DNA of 42,263 nucleotides from Prado023 sp964638055 (GTDB taxonomy: Bacteria > Actinomycetota > Actinomycetes > S36-B12 > CAIYMF01): positions 1 to 42,263 of the forward strand of contig CAZWXF010000009.1 in NCBI GenBank assembly GCA_964638055.1. Direction: 5' to 3'. How positions within the stretch are numbered: the stretch's first letter is position 1; every line of letters begins with the position of its first letter. A program made the position numbers and the translations under genes. Under the pieces are notes generated by a model that was given only the letters and a program-made list of their open reading frames with translations, was not told where the DNA came from and did not search any database. Of the stretch, positions 14,386 through 22,964 are shown piece after piece.

Positions 14386-17279
14386 GCCCCGACCTCCTCG
14401 AGCGAGCCGCGCCGAAGGTCCTCGGCGATGTGGTCGTCGATGCCGGACCCGAGGCTGCGCAACAGGCCGAGCATCAGGCCGATGACCACCAGGTACACCC
14501 CCAGGTCGAAGAACAGCGACGTGGCCAGGTGGAGGTCGCCGAGGACGGGCAGGTGCAGGTCGACCACGGCGCTCTGGAGCACCGCGCCGCCGAGCGCCAG
14601 CGGAGCGAGTCCGGACGCCGTGGCCACGAACAGGCCCGCCCCCAGCAGGGCACCGGCGTGGATCGGGGCTGCCTCGTCGAGCTCGTAGCGGCCGCCCGCC
14701 AGGTAGCGCACGACGAGTGCCAGGCCGGTGACCAGGCCTGCCGCGAAGCCGCCACCGGGGCTGTTGTGCCCGGTGAAGAGCAGCCACAGCGAGAAGACGA
14801 TGATCGTGTGGAAGATGAACCGGGTGACGACCTCGAAGATCACCGAGCGGCGCTCCGGTTCCACGGTGCGCCCGGCCCGCAGCCACTCCGGGCGCCGCAT
14901 GATGTCGCCCGGCAGGAGCGGGCGGCGCCGGGCCACGTCCTGGACCCGGCGGATCGGGGACCTGCGGGGGTCGAGGAAGACAAGGCTCGCCACGCCTGTC
15001 GCCGCGGCGATCAGGACGGCCAGCTCGCCCATCGTGTCCCAGGCGCGGATGTCGACCAGGGTGACGTTGACGATGTTGCGCCCCCCGCCGAAGGAGACTG
15101 CCTCGGACGGGTAGGCCGCGGAGACCGGTTCGGCAGTCCGCGCCTCGGCGCTGATGAGCATCACGGCTGTGACCACACCGGCGATCAGGGCGCCGATCGC
15201 CATGCGCCAGTAGCGTCCGCGGGTGAGCGGCCGGTCGGTGAAGTAGGTCGGGAGCCGCCGTAGGACCAGCACGAACACGACGATGCTCACCGTCTCGACC
15301 AGGATCTGCGTCAGCGCCAGGTCGGGTGCCCCGTGGAGCAGGAACAGCATCGCGGTGCCGTAGCCGGTGACGCCGGCAAGGACCACCGCCCGCAGCCGGC
15401 GCCGGGATCGGGCCGTCAGCACCGCGGCGGCCACGACCAGGGCCCCGACCACGGCCTGCGCGGGGGTGTCCCAGCGCACGAGGTTGCCCGGCAGGTCGTG
15501 ACCCAGCCCCGCCCGGTCGACGAGCAGCGCCCAGCCCAGCAGCACGACGACGACCGTGAGGATCACACTGAGGTACACGGCGGTCGAGCCCCGCTGGGTG
15601 AGTCCGGTCACCTCGATGGCGGCCCGGTCGAGCTGGCGCAGGACCCACCTGTAGGACTGCTGCGCGCTCGCGGCGCTGGTCAGCGGGACGCGCAGACGGC
15701 CGAAATGGTCCCGGGCGAGGAACAGCAACAGCCCGGCGGTGGTGGCGACGAGCGAGAGCGCCAGGGCTGGCCCCAGCCCGTGCCAGAGCGCCAGATCGGG
15801 CGCGTGCTGGCCGGGGGGGAACTGCTCGCCGTACGGGGCGAGCAGGCGGGTCCCCGGGCCCCCGAGGAAGCCCAGGGCCAGCGACAGCAGCCCCAGCAGC
15901 GCCGGCGCCAGGACGAAGCCGCCACTGGGGGGAGCGGCGGTGGTGTCGGGGACGCCCGGCTTGGTGGCGAACGCCCCCCAGGCGAACCGTGCCGTGTAGC
16001 CGACCGTGAGCGCCGAGCCCGCCGTCACGCCAGCGACGACCAGCGAGCCGACCCAGGGGGCCAGGCCCGTGCCGTCACCGCCGTGGCTGACGTCCAGCAG
16101 CGCACCGAACGCGCTCTCCTTGGCCACGAAGGCGACCATCGGCGGGAGGGCGGCCATCGACGCAGCGGCCAGGAGGCCTCCCCCGGCCAGCGCCGGCATC
16201 GCGCGACCGACCCCGGAGAGCACACGCAGGTCCCGGGTTCCCGTCTGCTTGTCGATGACCCCGACAGCAAGGAACAACGACGCCTTGAACAGCGCGTGCG
16301 CGGTCAGCATCGCGACGCCGGCGACGGCGGCCGACCGGGTGCCCAGGCTCACCAGGACCGTGAGCAGGCCCAGCTGGCTGACCGTCCCGTAGGCCAGGAG
16401 AAGCTTCAGGTCGTTCTGTCGCAGGGCTCGCCAGCCCCCGAGCAGCATGGTGGCCAGCCCTGCGGTCAGCAGGACGCCGTGCCAGCCGGGGACCAGTGCG
16501 AAGGCCGGGGCGAGAAGGGCGACGAGATAGATGCCCGCCTTCACCATGGCCGCTGCGTGCAGGTAGGCGCTGACCGGGGTGGGTGCGGCCATGGCGCCGG
16601 GCAGCCAGAAGTGGAAGGGCAGCAGCGCGGACTTCGACAGCGCCCCGACCACGAGCAGCAGCACGGCGATCGTCACCGGCCCACCGGTCGGCGGATCGGC
16701 CAGGATCTCGCTGATGCGGTACGTACCCGCCTGGGCCCAGAGCACGACGATGCCCACCAGCATCGCCAGCCCCCCAGCGGTCGTCACCAGCAACGCCTGG
16801 ATCGCGGCGTTCCGGCTTGCCCGGCTGGTGGGGTCGAATCCGATCAGCAGATAGGAGAAGACGGTCGTCAGCTCCCAGAACACGTACAGCAGAAGCAGGT
16901 CGTCGGCCAGGACCAGGCCGAGCATCGCTCCGGCGAAGGCGACCAGCACCCCCGCGAAGCCGCCGAGGCCGGGCTCGTCGTCGGCGAAGTAGCGGGCGCA
17001 ATAGCCCAGGACCAAGCACCCCACGCCTGAGACGAGCAGCACCATCGCCCACTGCAGGGTGCCCATCGACAGCGCCAGCTCCAGGCCCAGCGTGGGAACC
17101 CACGCGAACGTCTGAGTGGGGAGGCCACCGGCCAGGACCGGTCCGCTCTTGGCCAGTGCCCAGCCGAACGCGGTGAGCGGGACAAGGGCCAGGAGGAGGA
17201 ACCCCCGACGCCCCAGCACGCGCACGACGACCGGAGCCAGGGCTCCGGCGAGGAAGTGCGCGACGACGAGGGAGAGCAT
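14382..17279 (-). CDS. mrpA: Na+/H+ antiporter subunit A, with fused MrpB domain
   Basis: 965 aa, the largest subunit. A NuoL-like antiporter core spans about residues 1-500 (FWELTTVFSYLLIGFD; KSALLPFHFWLPGAMAAPTP; LHAAAMVKAGIYLVALLAP). A DUF4040/MrpA C-terminal module follows (LHGAPDLALTQILVETVSIV). The last 150 or so residues are an MrpB domain (RFIFHTIIVFSLWLLFTGHN, SPGGGFAAGLVTG). Fusion of MrpA and MrpB is usual in actinobacteria, and no separate mrpB is present. The start ATG at 17279 has GGAGG 6 nt upstream; the frame is open further upstream but that part has no membrane character. First gene of the operon. Confidence 0.94.
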   Translation of the reverse strand: MLSLVVAHFLAGALAPVVVRVLGRRGFLLLALVPLTAFGWALAKSGPVLAGGLPTQTFAWVPTLGLELALSMGTLQWAMVLLVSGVGCLVLGYCARYFADDEPGLGGFAGVLVAFAGAMLGLVLADDLLLLYVFWELTTVFSYLLIGFDPTSRASRNAAIQALLVTTAGGLAMLVGIVVLWAQAGTYRISEILADPPTGGPVTIAVLLLVVGALSKSALLPFHFWLPGAMAAPTPVSAYLHAAAMVKAGIYLVALLAPAFALVPGWHGVLLTAGLATMLLGGWRALRQNDLKLLLAYGTVSQLGLLTVLVSLGTRSAAVAGVAMLTAHALFKASLFLAVGVIDKQTGTRDLRVLSGVGRAMPALAGGGLLAAASMAALPPMVAFVAKESAFGALLDVSHGGDGTGLAPWVGSLVVAGVTAGSALTVGYTARFAWGAFATKPGVPDTTAAPPSGGFVLAPALLGLLSLALGFLGGPGTRLLAPYGEQFPPGQHAPDLALWHGLGPALALSLVATTAGLLLFLARDHFGRLRVPLTSAASAQQSYRWVLRQLDRAAIEVTGLTQRGSTAVYLSVILTVVVVLLGWALLVDRAGLGHDLPGNLVRWDTPAQAVVGALVVAAAVLTARSRRRLRAVVLAGVTGYGTAMLFLLHGAPDLALTQILVETVSIVVFVLVLRRLPTYFTDRPLTRGRYWRMAIGALIAGVVTAVMLISAEARTAEPVSAAYPSEAVSFGGGRNIVNVTLVDIRAWDTMGELAVLIAAATGVASLVFLDPRRSPIRRVQDVARRRPLLPGDIMRRPEWLRAGRTVEPERRSVIFEVVTRFIFHTIIVFSLWLLFTGHNSPGGGFAAGLVTGLALVVRYLAGGRYELDEAAPIHAGALLGAGLFVATASGLAPLALGGAVLQSAVVDLHLPVLGDLHLATSLFFDLGVYLVVIGLMLGLLRSLGSGIDDHIAEDLRRGSLEEVGA

Positions 17280-17317
17280 TGCGGCCTCCGGGGGAGGTTC
17301 CGGACGGTCGGGGCTCA

Positions 17318-17323
17318 ATCCTA
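17318..17323 (-). promoter_or_regulatory. candidate -10 box for the mrp operon
   Basis: On the minus strand TAGGAT lies about 39 bases before the mrpA start, giving a short leader with a clear GGAGG site. The -35 region (TCAAGA, 18-bp spacing) is a weak match. Confidence 0.4.
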
Positions 17324-17557
17324 GGGTGTCGGCGGGTCGCCTCTTGACACTCTCGTCCGCCGGGCCCGACCGAGGCCGCGTGCCACAGGGTGCGGGCGGG
17401 GCGCCGGATCTGAGTCCACCACGTTTCAGTTCGGCCGGCGTCGGGGCACCCGACCTCGTGCCTATCCTGATCCCGCTTGCTCCCACGCTGCTCCAGACGG
17501 CGCTGGCATCATGTCGCCCCTTGCAGGCACCGATGCGAGACGTTGAGGGGAGCTGGG

Positions 17558-18196
17558 ATGGCGGACACAGGTCCGGGCTCGACGGGCACCGATTGGCGTG
17601 AGCTCACCGCCATCATCCTGCTGTCGGTCACGGCGATCCTCACCGCATGGTGCGGCTTCCAGTCCAGCAAGTGGGGTGGGGCGATGTCGATCTCGTTCTC
17701 ACAGGCCTCCAGCGCCCGGATCGAGGCGACGCGGCTCGACGGGGTCGCAAATCGCAAGATGTCCATCCAGGTCGCGCTGTTCACCCAGTGGCTGGACGCC
17801 GAACAGGAGGGCGCCACCGAGTTGAGCGGCTTCCTCGTCGAGCGCTTCCCCGAGCCCCTGGCACCTGCCTTCGAGGCGTGGCAGGCCATGGACCCGATGC
17901 ACAACCCCGACGCTCCGGCCACTCCCTTCGTGATGCCGGAGTACGCCGTACCCGAGGTGGCCGAGTCCCAGCAGGCCGACGAGCGTGCCGATGCGAAGTT
18001 CCGGGAGGCGCTGACCAACAACCAGCGCGGCGACAACTACACGGTCCTCACCGTGCTCTACGCCACGGTGCTGTTCTTCGCCGCCATATCCGGGCGGATG
18101 AGGTCGCCCCGCGCCCAGACGGTCATGCTCGGGGTCGGCCTGCTCGGCTTCGCCGTCGCCACGGGGTTCCTGCTGTCGTTCCCCCGCCTCGTCTGA
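17558..18196 (+). CDS. membrane protein of unknown function
   Basis: 212 aa. One N-terminal hydrophobic helix (LTAIILLSVTAILTAWCGFQ) is followed by a conserved-looking SSKWGGAMSISFSQASSARI. A soluble helical domain of about 110 residues follows, then two C-terminal helices (VLTVLYATVLFFAAISG; VMLGVGLLGFAVATGFLLSF). The layout resembles DUF4337-like actinobacterial proteins. Start ATG 17558 has GAGGGGAG upstream; the frame is open earlier but without coding character. It is divergent from mrpA and may share its regulatory region. No catalytic motif is visible. Confidence 0.8.
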   Translation: MADTGPGSTGTDWRELTAIILLSVTAILTAWCGFQSSKWGGAMSISFSQASSARIEATRLDGVANRKMSIQVALFTQWLDAEQEGATELSGFLVERFPEPLAPAFEAWQAMDPMHNPDAPATPFVMPEYAVPEVAESQQADERADAKFREALTNNQRGDNYTVLTVLYATVLFFAAISGRMRSPRAQTVMLGVGLLGFAVATGFLLSFPRLV

Positions 18197-18217
18197 GCCG
18201 ATCGTGAGCAAGGGGGT

Positions 18218-18366
18218 CGACGGGCTCGGTCTCGACGGGCTCGACCGGCGCGGCTCGAGCACGACCGACGGGCTCGGTCTCGACGGGCTCGACCGGCGCG
18301 GCTCGGGCACGACCGACGGGCTCGGTCTCGACGGGCTCGACCGGCGGCTCGACCGGCGGCTCGACG
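18218..18366. repeat. 48-bp tandem repeat, REP-like
   Basis: Units start at 18218, 18266 and 18314 with an exact 48-bp period; the third breaks off into two copies of a 12-bp step (CTCGACCGGCGG). Each unit contains GGTCTCGACGGGCTCGACC (18228, 18276, 18324), which can fold back through its TCGA and GG/CC ends. The block lies between two convergent genes, a typical place for REP-like palindromic repeats that may also end transcription from both sides. Unit 1 differs from unit 2 by one base (GAGC versus GGGC). Confidence 0.85.
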
Positions 18367-18375
18367 GAGGGTGGG

Positions 18376-18834
18376 TCACTCGGGGCGCATGTGCCGCTGC
18401 GCCAGCGCCTTGAGCTCCGCCACCGGCTCCCGGGCGGTCATCGTGGTGAGACGCCTGCGTATCCCCGGCTGGGTCCTGAACCTCGCGGCGGAGCGGAGTG
18501 CCTGCTTGCGGACGCCCACGTCCTCGTCGTCCAGGAGTCGCTCGAGGACGTCGGCCGGTGCGTCGATCGGGAGCCTGGCGGCCAGCGTCGAGGCGGCGAT
18601 CCTGACGACGGGGTCCCGCGATGCCGCTGCCACCTCGATGACCTGCGCCTGCTGGTCGGTGCCCGCGATGGCTCCGGCGAGGTGCGCGGCCTTGGGGGCC
18701 AGCGCAGGATCGCCGCTGCGGATCACGTCGAGCAGCACGGGCAGCGCGTCGGCCCCCAGGTGATCGGCGGCGGACTCGTAGTCGATCTCGTCAGGGGCGA
18801 GCGCCGCCAGGACGGTCTCACGGCTCGTTGCCAT
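18376..18834 (-). CDS. HEAT-repeat protein
   Basis: 152 aa, all helical, with repeated HEAT/PBS-lyase-like motifs (ALPVLLDVIRSGDPALAPKA; VIEVAAASRDPVVRIAAST; DVLERLLDDEDVGVRKQALR). Such repeats are protein-protein interaction scaffolds. The start ATG 18834 has AGGGGGTG upstream, and that site overlaps the stop codon of the preceding FG-GAP/metzincin gene, so the two are probably co-transcribed and translationally linked. It may bind or regulate the upstream protein; this is inference. Confidence 0.85.
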   Translation of the reverse strand: MATSRETVLAALAPDEIDYESAADHLGADALPVLLDVIRSGDPALAPKAAHLAGAIAGTDQQAQVIEVAAASRDPVVRIAASTLAARLPIDAPADVLERLLDDEDVGVRKQALRSAARFRTQPGIRRRLTTMTAREPVAELKALAQRHMRPE

Positions 18835-18845
18835 GCGAGCACCCC

Positions 18846-20584
18846 CTAGATGTTGTGGGTCAGGCGGGACCCGCGCAGGGTGAGGTTCTCCTGCGCGATC
18901 ACGTCGGGTGGCGGGTTGGTGATCCGCGCGGTGCCCCGACCGGTCATCAGCCGGTCAAGCAGGGCCGGCGGGGCGGCGGGATTCGGCGGCGGCGGGTCGT
19001 CGACGTGGTTGAGCCCGAGGACGTGGCCGCACTCGTGGGCCAACGTCCAGCGCGACGCAGGCTGCGCGACGACCGCCCCGGGCCGCCCCGCGGGGTGGGC
19101 GGCGCATCCGTTGTAGCTCGGGTTGGTCGAGCGGACGAAGTACACGGTGAGGTCGCCGTTCGGCACGTTGTTGCGGTTCCCGAACAGCTGGGTCTGCTCG
19201 GTCGTCGTGGAGCCCATCCGGCAGGCGCCCACGTCGACGTCGTTGAGCAGCGGCAGGTTCAGGGTCTCCGTGCTCACGCGCTGGACCCTGATGCCGAGGA
19301 GCTCGTAGACCCGCTGCATCTCGGTGAACATCGTGTCGATCGTGATCGTCGGGTTGGTGAGGACCTTGGCGTGGACGCGCAGGAGCTGCATCCCGATGCC
19401 GACGTGGTTGTCGGCGGTGTTGAGCAGCCAGCCTCCGGCGAAGCGGGTCCCGTTCGGGGAGAGCAGCAGTCCTGCCATCTGCGTCCCCTGGAGCTTCAGG
19501 ATCCCGATGCCCCAGGGACTGGTGACGACGATCTCGTCCCGGCCGTCGCCGTCGAGGTCCGCGATCGCGTCGAAGTAGTTGTCGTCGGTGTTGAGCAGCC
19601 ATCCGCCGAACCTGGTGCCGTTCCTGGCCAGCCAAGGACTGGTCAGGGTGGACCCGGACTTCTCCAGCACGCCGAGGCCCCACGGGCTGGAGACGAGGAT
19701 CTCGGCGCGGCCGTCGCCGTCGAGGTCGCCCAGCCGGGCGAACCGGTTGTCGAGGGTGTTCAGGCGCCACTGTCCGTAGAACTGGCCGTTCGGCGCCATG
19801 ACGGTCGAGGTCAGCGCGCCCGCCTGCAACGACAGTATCCCCAGGCCCCAGGGGCTGGTCACCAGCAGGTCCGCGCGACGGTCGCCGTCGAAGTCGGCGA
19901 ACGACCAGAAGTGGTTGTCCGCGGTGTTCAGCAGCCAGCCGCCCATGCGCGCCCCGTTGGAGACCGTGGCGACGGAGGTGAACGTGGAGCCGGACAGCTT
20001 GAGGATCCCGATGCCGTTCGGGCTGGTCACCAGGAACTCCGCGCGCCCGTCCCCGTCGACGTCCCCGACCGGCCCGAAGCGGTCGACGGACGTGTCGAGC
20101 GTCCACGACCCCAGTCGCGTGCCGTTGGGCTGCAGCGCCAGGCAATGAAGGCCCCCCCGCGCAGCTCCAGGACGCCGATCCCCCACGGACTGACCATGAG
20201 CCACTCGTCGGAGCCGTCACCGTCGAAGTCGCCCACCGGTCCCAGGCGGTTGTCAGCCGTGTTCAGCAGCCAGCCGCCGATGCGAGTCCCGTTGGGTGCC
20301 AGCGTGATGCCGCTGAAGGTCGCGCCTGCCTGCTCGAGCACGCCGATGCCCCACGGGCTGGCCACCAGCATCTCCGCGCGGCGGTCGCCGTCGAAGTCGC
20401 CGGCGTCCACGAATACGTTGTCGGCCGTGTTGAGAAGCCAGCCGCCGAACCGCGAGCCGTTGGGCTTGAGCGTGGGGCTGGCCAGGCTGCTGCCCGACAG
20501 CTCGATCAGTCCCAATCCCCAGGGACTGCGGATCGGCACCTCGGCGCGACCGTCGCCGTCGAAGTCCAAGTACGAGCCGACCAT
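18846..20584 (-). pseudogene. FG-GAP repeat metzincin protease, frameshifted at a G7 tract
   Basis: Two overlapping frames make one protein. From ATG 20584 (AGGGAGG upstream) come an initial half repeat and two FG-GAP/VCBS units, each with NGTRxGGWLLNTxDN and a calcium-type DFDGDGRAE motif. After GVLELRGG the frame is lost at a run of seven G (20152-20158 as C on the plus strand). Adding one G restores GGLHCLALQPNGTRLG and four to five more units. The C-terminal domain is a metzincin: HECGHVLGLNH supplies the three zinc ligands and DRLMTGRG the Met-turn. The restored length is 579 aa. There is no signal peptide or membrane segment. The break could be phase variation, a mutation or a sequencing error. 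Confidence 0.85.
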
Positions 20585-20838
20585 CTGTGCCTCCCTTGGC
20601 CGGGCGCCCGGTCGTGGACGGACGCGCCCCTACCCGTCGAGGTGTGTGGTGGTGAGGAAGCGGGCGAGGCCCTGCCGGCGGTGGCGCAGGTCGGGCGTCG
20701 GGACCGCGTCGGCGGTGGCGTGCTCGACTGCGCCTGCCTCGCCCATGGCTCTTCCGTCCCACTGCTGATCTTGAACGGGACGCTACTCCTCGCCCCGGAC
20801 GAGCGGAAGCCCCCGAAGGCACCCGCGACGTTGCCCGC
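20585..20838. other. intergenic region without recognisable gene
   Basis: 254 bases upstream of the metzincin gene and downstream of the DUF1801 gene. Apart from the metzincin ribosome-binding site I see no clear promoter, hairpin or small gene. Confidence 0.5.
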
Positions 20839-21186
20839 TCAGGCCTCGATCTCGGCAACGCGAAGCCGGACGAGGTCTCGCAGGATGTCATCGGGCACGG
20901 GCTGGTCGGTCGAGAAGCGGATCGTTCCCTTGGAGAGGCTGTGGCCGGCCAGCCGATCGCGCACCCCCTCGATCACGGCCGGGCTGAAGGGGTAGATCGC
21001 CAGGTGCGCCTTGGTCAGCTTGAAGGCCAGGAGGGGCCTGCCGCGCAGCCGCATGGCGGGCATCCCGTAGCTGGTGCCCTGCTCGGCGTCCGGGACGAGC
21101 TCCAGGACGATGTCGCGGATATGGGTCAGGACATCCCGGGCAGCCTCGTCCTCGATCCCCGAGAGGTAGTCGTCGACCGATCCCAT
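20839..21186 (-). CDS. DUF1801 / YdhG-like protein
   Basis: 115 aa, standard length for the DUF1801 (YdhG-like) family: VDDYLSGIEDEAARDVLTHI, EQGTSYGMPAMRLRGRPLLA, HLAIYPFSPAVIE and LSKGTIRFSTDQPVPDDIL. Members are small cytoplasmic proteins with a frataxin-like fold; their role is poorly defined, though Bacillus homologues have been linked to iron handling. TACCCT lies 6 nt before the ATG on the minus strand, so the gene appears leaderless. Confidence 0.88.
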   Translation of the reverse strand: MGSVDDYLSGIEDEAARDVLTHIRDIVLELVPDAEQGTSYGMPAMRLRGRPLLAFKLTKAHLAIYPFSPAVIEGVRDRLAGHSLSKGTIRFSTDQPVPDDILRDLVRLRVAEIEA

Positions 21187-21352
21187 CCCCGCAGGGTAGG
21201 CGCCGGCTGACCCAACGGCCCGGCGAACCCGATCATGACAGGGGCGACCTCATGTGCCTGAGAGCCCGCGTCTAGGGTGCCGGCACGCACCGGCAAGGGT
21301 CCGGGCGTTGGGCAGCACCCCAGGACACAACAGCAGGACACACGGAGGGTAG

Positions 21353-22837
21353 ATGAACCTCGCACAGAACCTCGTCACCTCGGCAGCGACCGACCCACAG
21401 CGGGTGGCGATCAAGCTCGACACGAACGAACTGACCTACGGGGCGCTCCAGGCGGGAGCGGCCCGGGTGGCCGGCTGGCTGCGGGAGCTCGGCGTCGAGC
21501 CGGGAGATCGGGTCGCGCTCACGATCCCGAACCTGCCGCAGTTCCCGGTCATCTACTACGGGATCCTCTGGTCCGGCGCGGTCGTCGTGCCCATGAACCC
21601 CCTGCTGAAGTCTCGCGAGGTCGCCTTCACGCTGTCCGACTCCGGGGCGAAGGTGATCTTCGCCTGGGAGGGGATGATGGACGAGGCGGCCAAGGGCGCC
21701 GCCGACGTCGGCATCGAGCTGATCACGGTGGGCGCAGGGTTCGCCGGGGAGCTTGCCCGCTTCGAGCCGGTGCCGATGGTCGAGCGCCAGTCGAACGACA
21801 CAGCGGTCATCCTCTACACGTCGGGCACGACGGGCACTCCCAAGGGTGCCGAGCTGACGCACGCGAACCTCATGCGCAACACCGAGATCTGCATCAGCCT
21901 GTGCGGCGCGACGTCGGACGACGTGGTCTTCGGCGGCCTGCCCCTGTTCCACTCGTTCGGCCAGACCGTGGGGCTGAACATGATCATCAAGGCGGGTGGG
22001 ACGCTGACGCTCCTGCCGAGGTTCGAGCCTGACGCCGCCATCCAGGTGCTCAAGCGCGACCGCGTGACCCTCATGCAGGGCGTGCCCACCATGTACGTGG
22101 CCCTGTTGGCCGCTGCCGCGGCCGGGGCTGAGATCCCCAGGCTCCGCCTGGCCTGCTCGGGCGGGGCATCCCTGCCGGTGGAGGTGCTGCGCGGGTTCGA
22201 GGCCGCGTTCGGCTGCATTCTGCTGGAGGGCTACGGGCTCTCGGAGACCAGTCCCGTCGCCTCCTTCAACCACGCCGACCGGGAGCGCAAGGCCGGCTCC
22301 GTGGGCCAGCCCATCGCGGGCGTCGAGTTCCGGCTCATCGACGCGGAGTGGAACGACGTGCCCGACGGCGAGGTCGGCGAGATCGCCATCAAGGGCCACA
22401 ACGTCATGAAGGGCTACCTGAACCGCCCCGAGGAGACGGCCGCGGTCATGAACGACGGCTGGTTGCGGACCGGCGACCTGGCCCGCCGCGACTTCGAGGG
22501 CTACTACTTCATCGTCGACCGGGCCAAGGACATGATCATCCGGGGTGGGTTCAACGTGTACCCCCGGGAGGTCGAGGAGGTGCTCTACGAGCACCCGGCC
22601 GTCGCGATGGCGGCCGTCGTGGGCGTCCCGCACCCGACCCTCGGCGAGGAGGTCGCCGCCGCGATCACGCTCAAGCCGGGCGCCAGCGCCACCGAGGAGG
22701 AGCTCAGGGAGTTCGTGCGCCAGCGAGTGGCCGCGTACAAGTACCCCCGAACGGTCTGGATCGCCGAGACCCTGCCCACGGGCCCCACGGGCAAGCTGCT
22801 GAAGCGCGAGATCAGGCTCCCCCAAGCCGGCGCGTGA
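21353..22837 (+). CDS. long-chain fatty-acid/acyl-CoA ligase (AMP-forming)
   Basis: 494 aa, ANL superfamily. The ATP-binding loop YTSGTTGTPKGAELTH begins at residue 155, YGLSET is the adenylate-pocket motif, GDLARRDFEGYYFIVDR and IRGGFNVYPREVEEV form the hinge between N- and C-terminal domains, and PTGPTGKLLKREI contains the catalytic lysine. It activates a carboxylic acid to the acyl-AMP and then acyl-CoA. Start ATG 21353 has GGAGGG at good spacing. It appears monocistronic: a stem-loop follows and dipZ has its own promoter-like sequence. It can feed the acyl-CoA dehydrogenases encoded nearby; the exact substrate cannot be read from sequence. Confidence 0.92.
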   Translation: MNLAQNLVTSAATDPQRVAIKLDTNELTYGALQAGAARVAGWLRELGVEPGDRVALTIPNLPQFPVIYYGILWSGAVVVPMNPLLKSREVAFTLSDSGAKVIFAWEGMMDEAAKGAADVGIELITVGAGFAGELARFEPVPMVERQSNDTAVILYTSGTTGTPKGAELTHANLMRNTEICISLCGATSDDVVFGGLPLFHSFGQTVGLNMIIKAGGTLTLLPRFEPDAAIQVLKRDRVTLMQGVPTMYVALLAAAAAGAEIPRLRLACSGGASLPVEVLRGFEAAFGCILLEGYGLSETSPVASFNHADRERKAGSVGQPIAGVEFRLIDAEWNDVPDGEVGEIAIKGHNVMKGYLNRPEETAAVMNDGWLRTGDLARRDFEGYYFIVDRAKDMIIRGGFNVYPREVEEVLYEHPAVAMAAVVGVPHPTLGEEVAAAITLKPGASATEEELREFVRQRVAAYKYPRTVWIAETLPTGPTGKLLKREIRLPQAGA

Positions 22838-22878
22838 ACGAGCCCCAGCCCGGCTGACGGGCCGGTTGCGGGCGCTGC

Positions 22879-22906
22879 GGTGGACCGGCCGCTCGGTCGG
22901 TCCACC
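22879..22906. terminator. stem-loop after the acyl-CoA ligase
   Basis: GGTGGACCG (22879-22887) pairs with CGGTCCACC (22898-22906); the stem continues through a G-T pair and CC/GG around a GCTC loop, 12 pairs in all. It lies 41 bases past the ligase stop. No T-run. Confidence 0.6.
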
Positions 22907-22964
22907 ATCGCCCCCCGAGACTCGTGCGTGGCTAGCATGAGAGACCCGCCGATGGGACCCCGAG

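Noticed and set aside
13954..15648. 564-aa frame containing mrpC
   Set aside because: Only the last 143 residues are MrpC; the first part is an alternative frame of mrpA. The GTG at 14385 in a GTGA overlap is the start.
17344..17349. TTGACA on the plus strand as a -35 box
   Set aside because: No acceptable -10 box follows at 16-19 bp spacing.
18218..18366. Possible CRISPR array
   Set aside because: The repeats are directly adjacent with no unique spacers, so it is a tandem repeat and not a CRISPR array.
18828..20768. 646-aa plus-strand frame opposite the metzincin gene
   Set aside because: Antisense of repeated FG-GAP sequence; no domain, and the opposite strand has clear motifs and a ribosome site.
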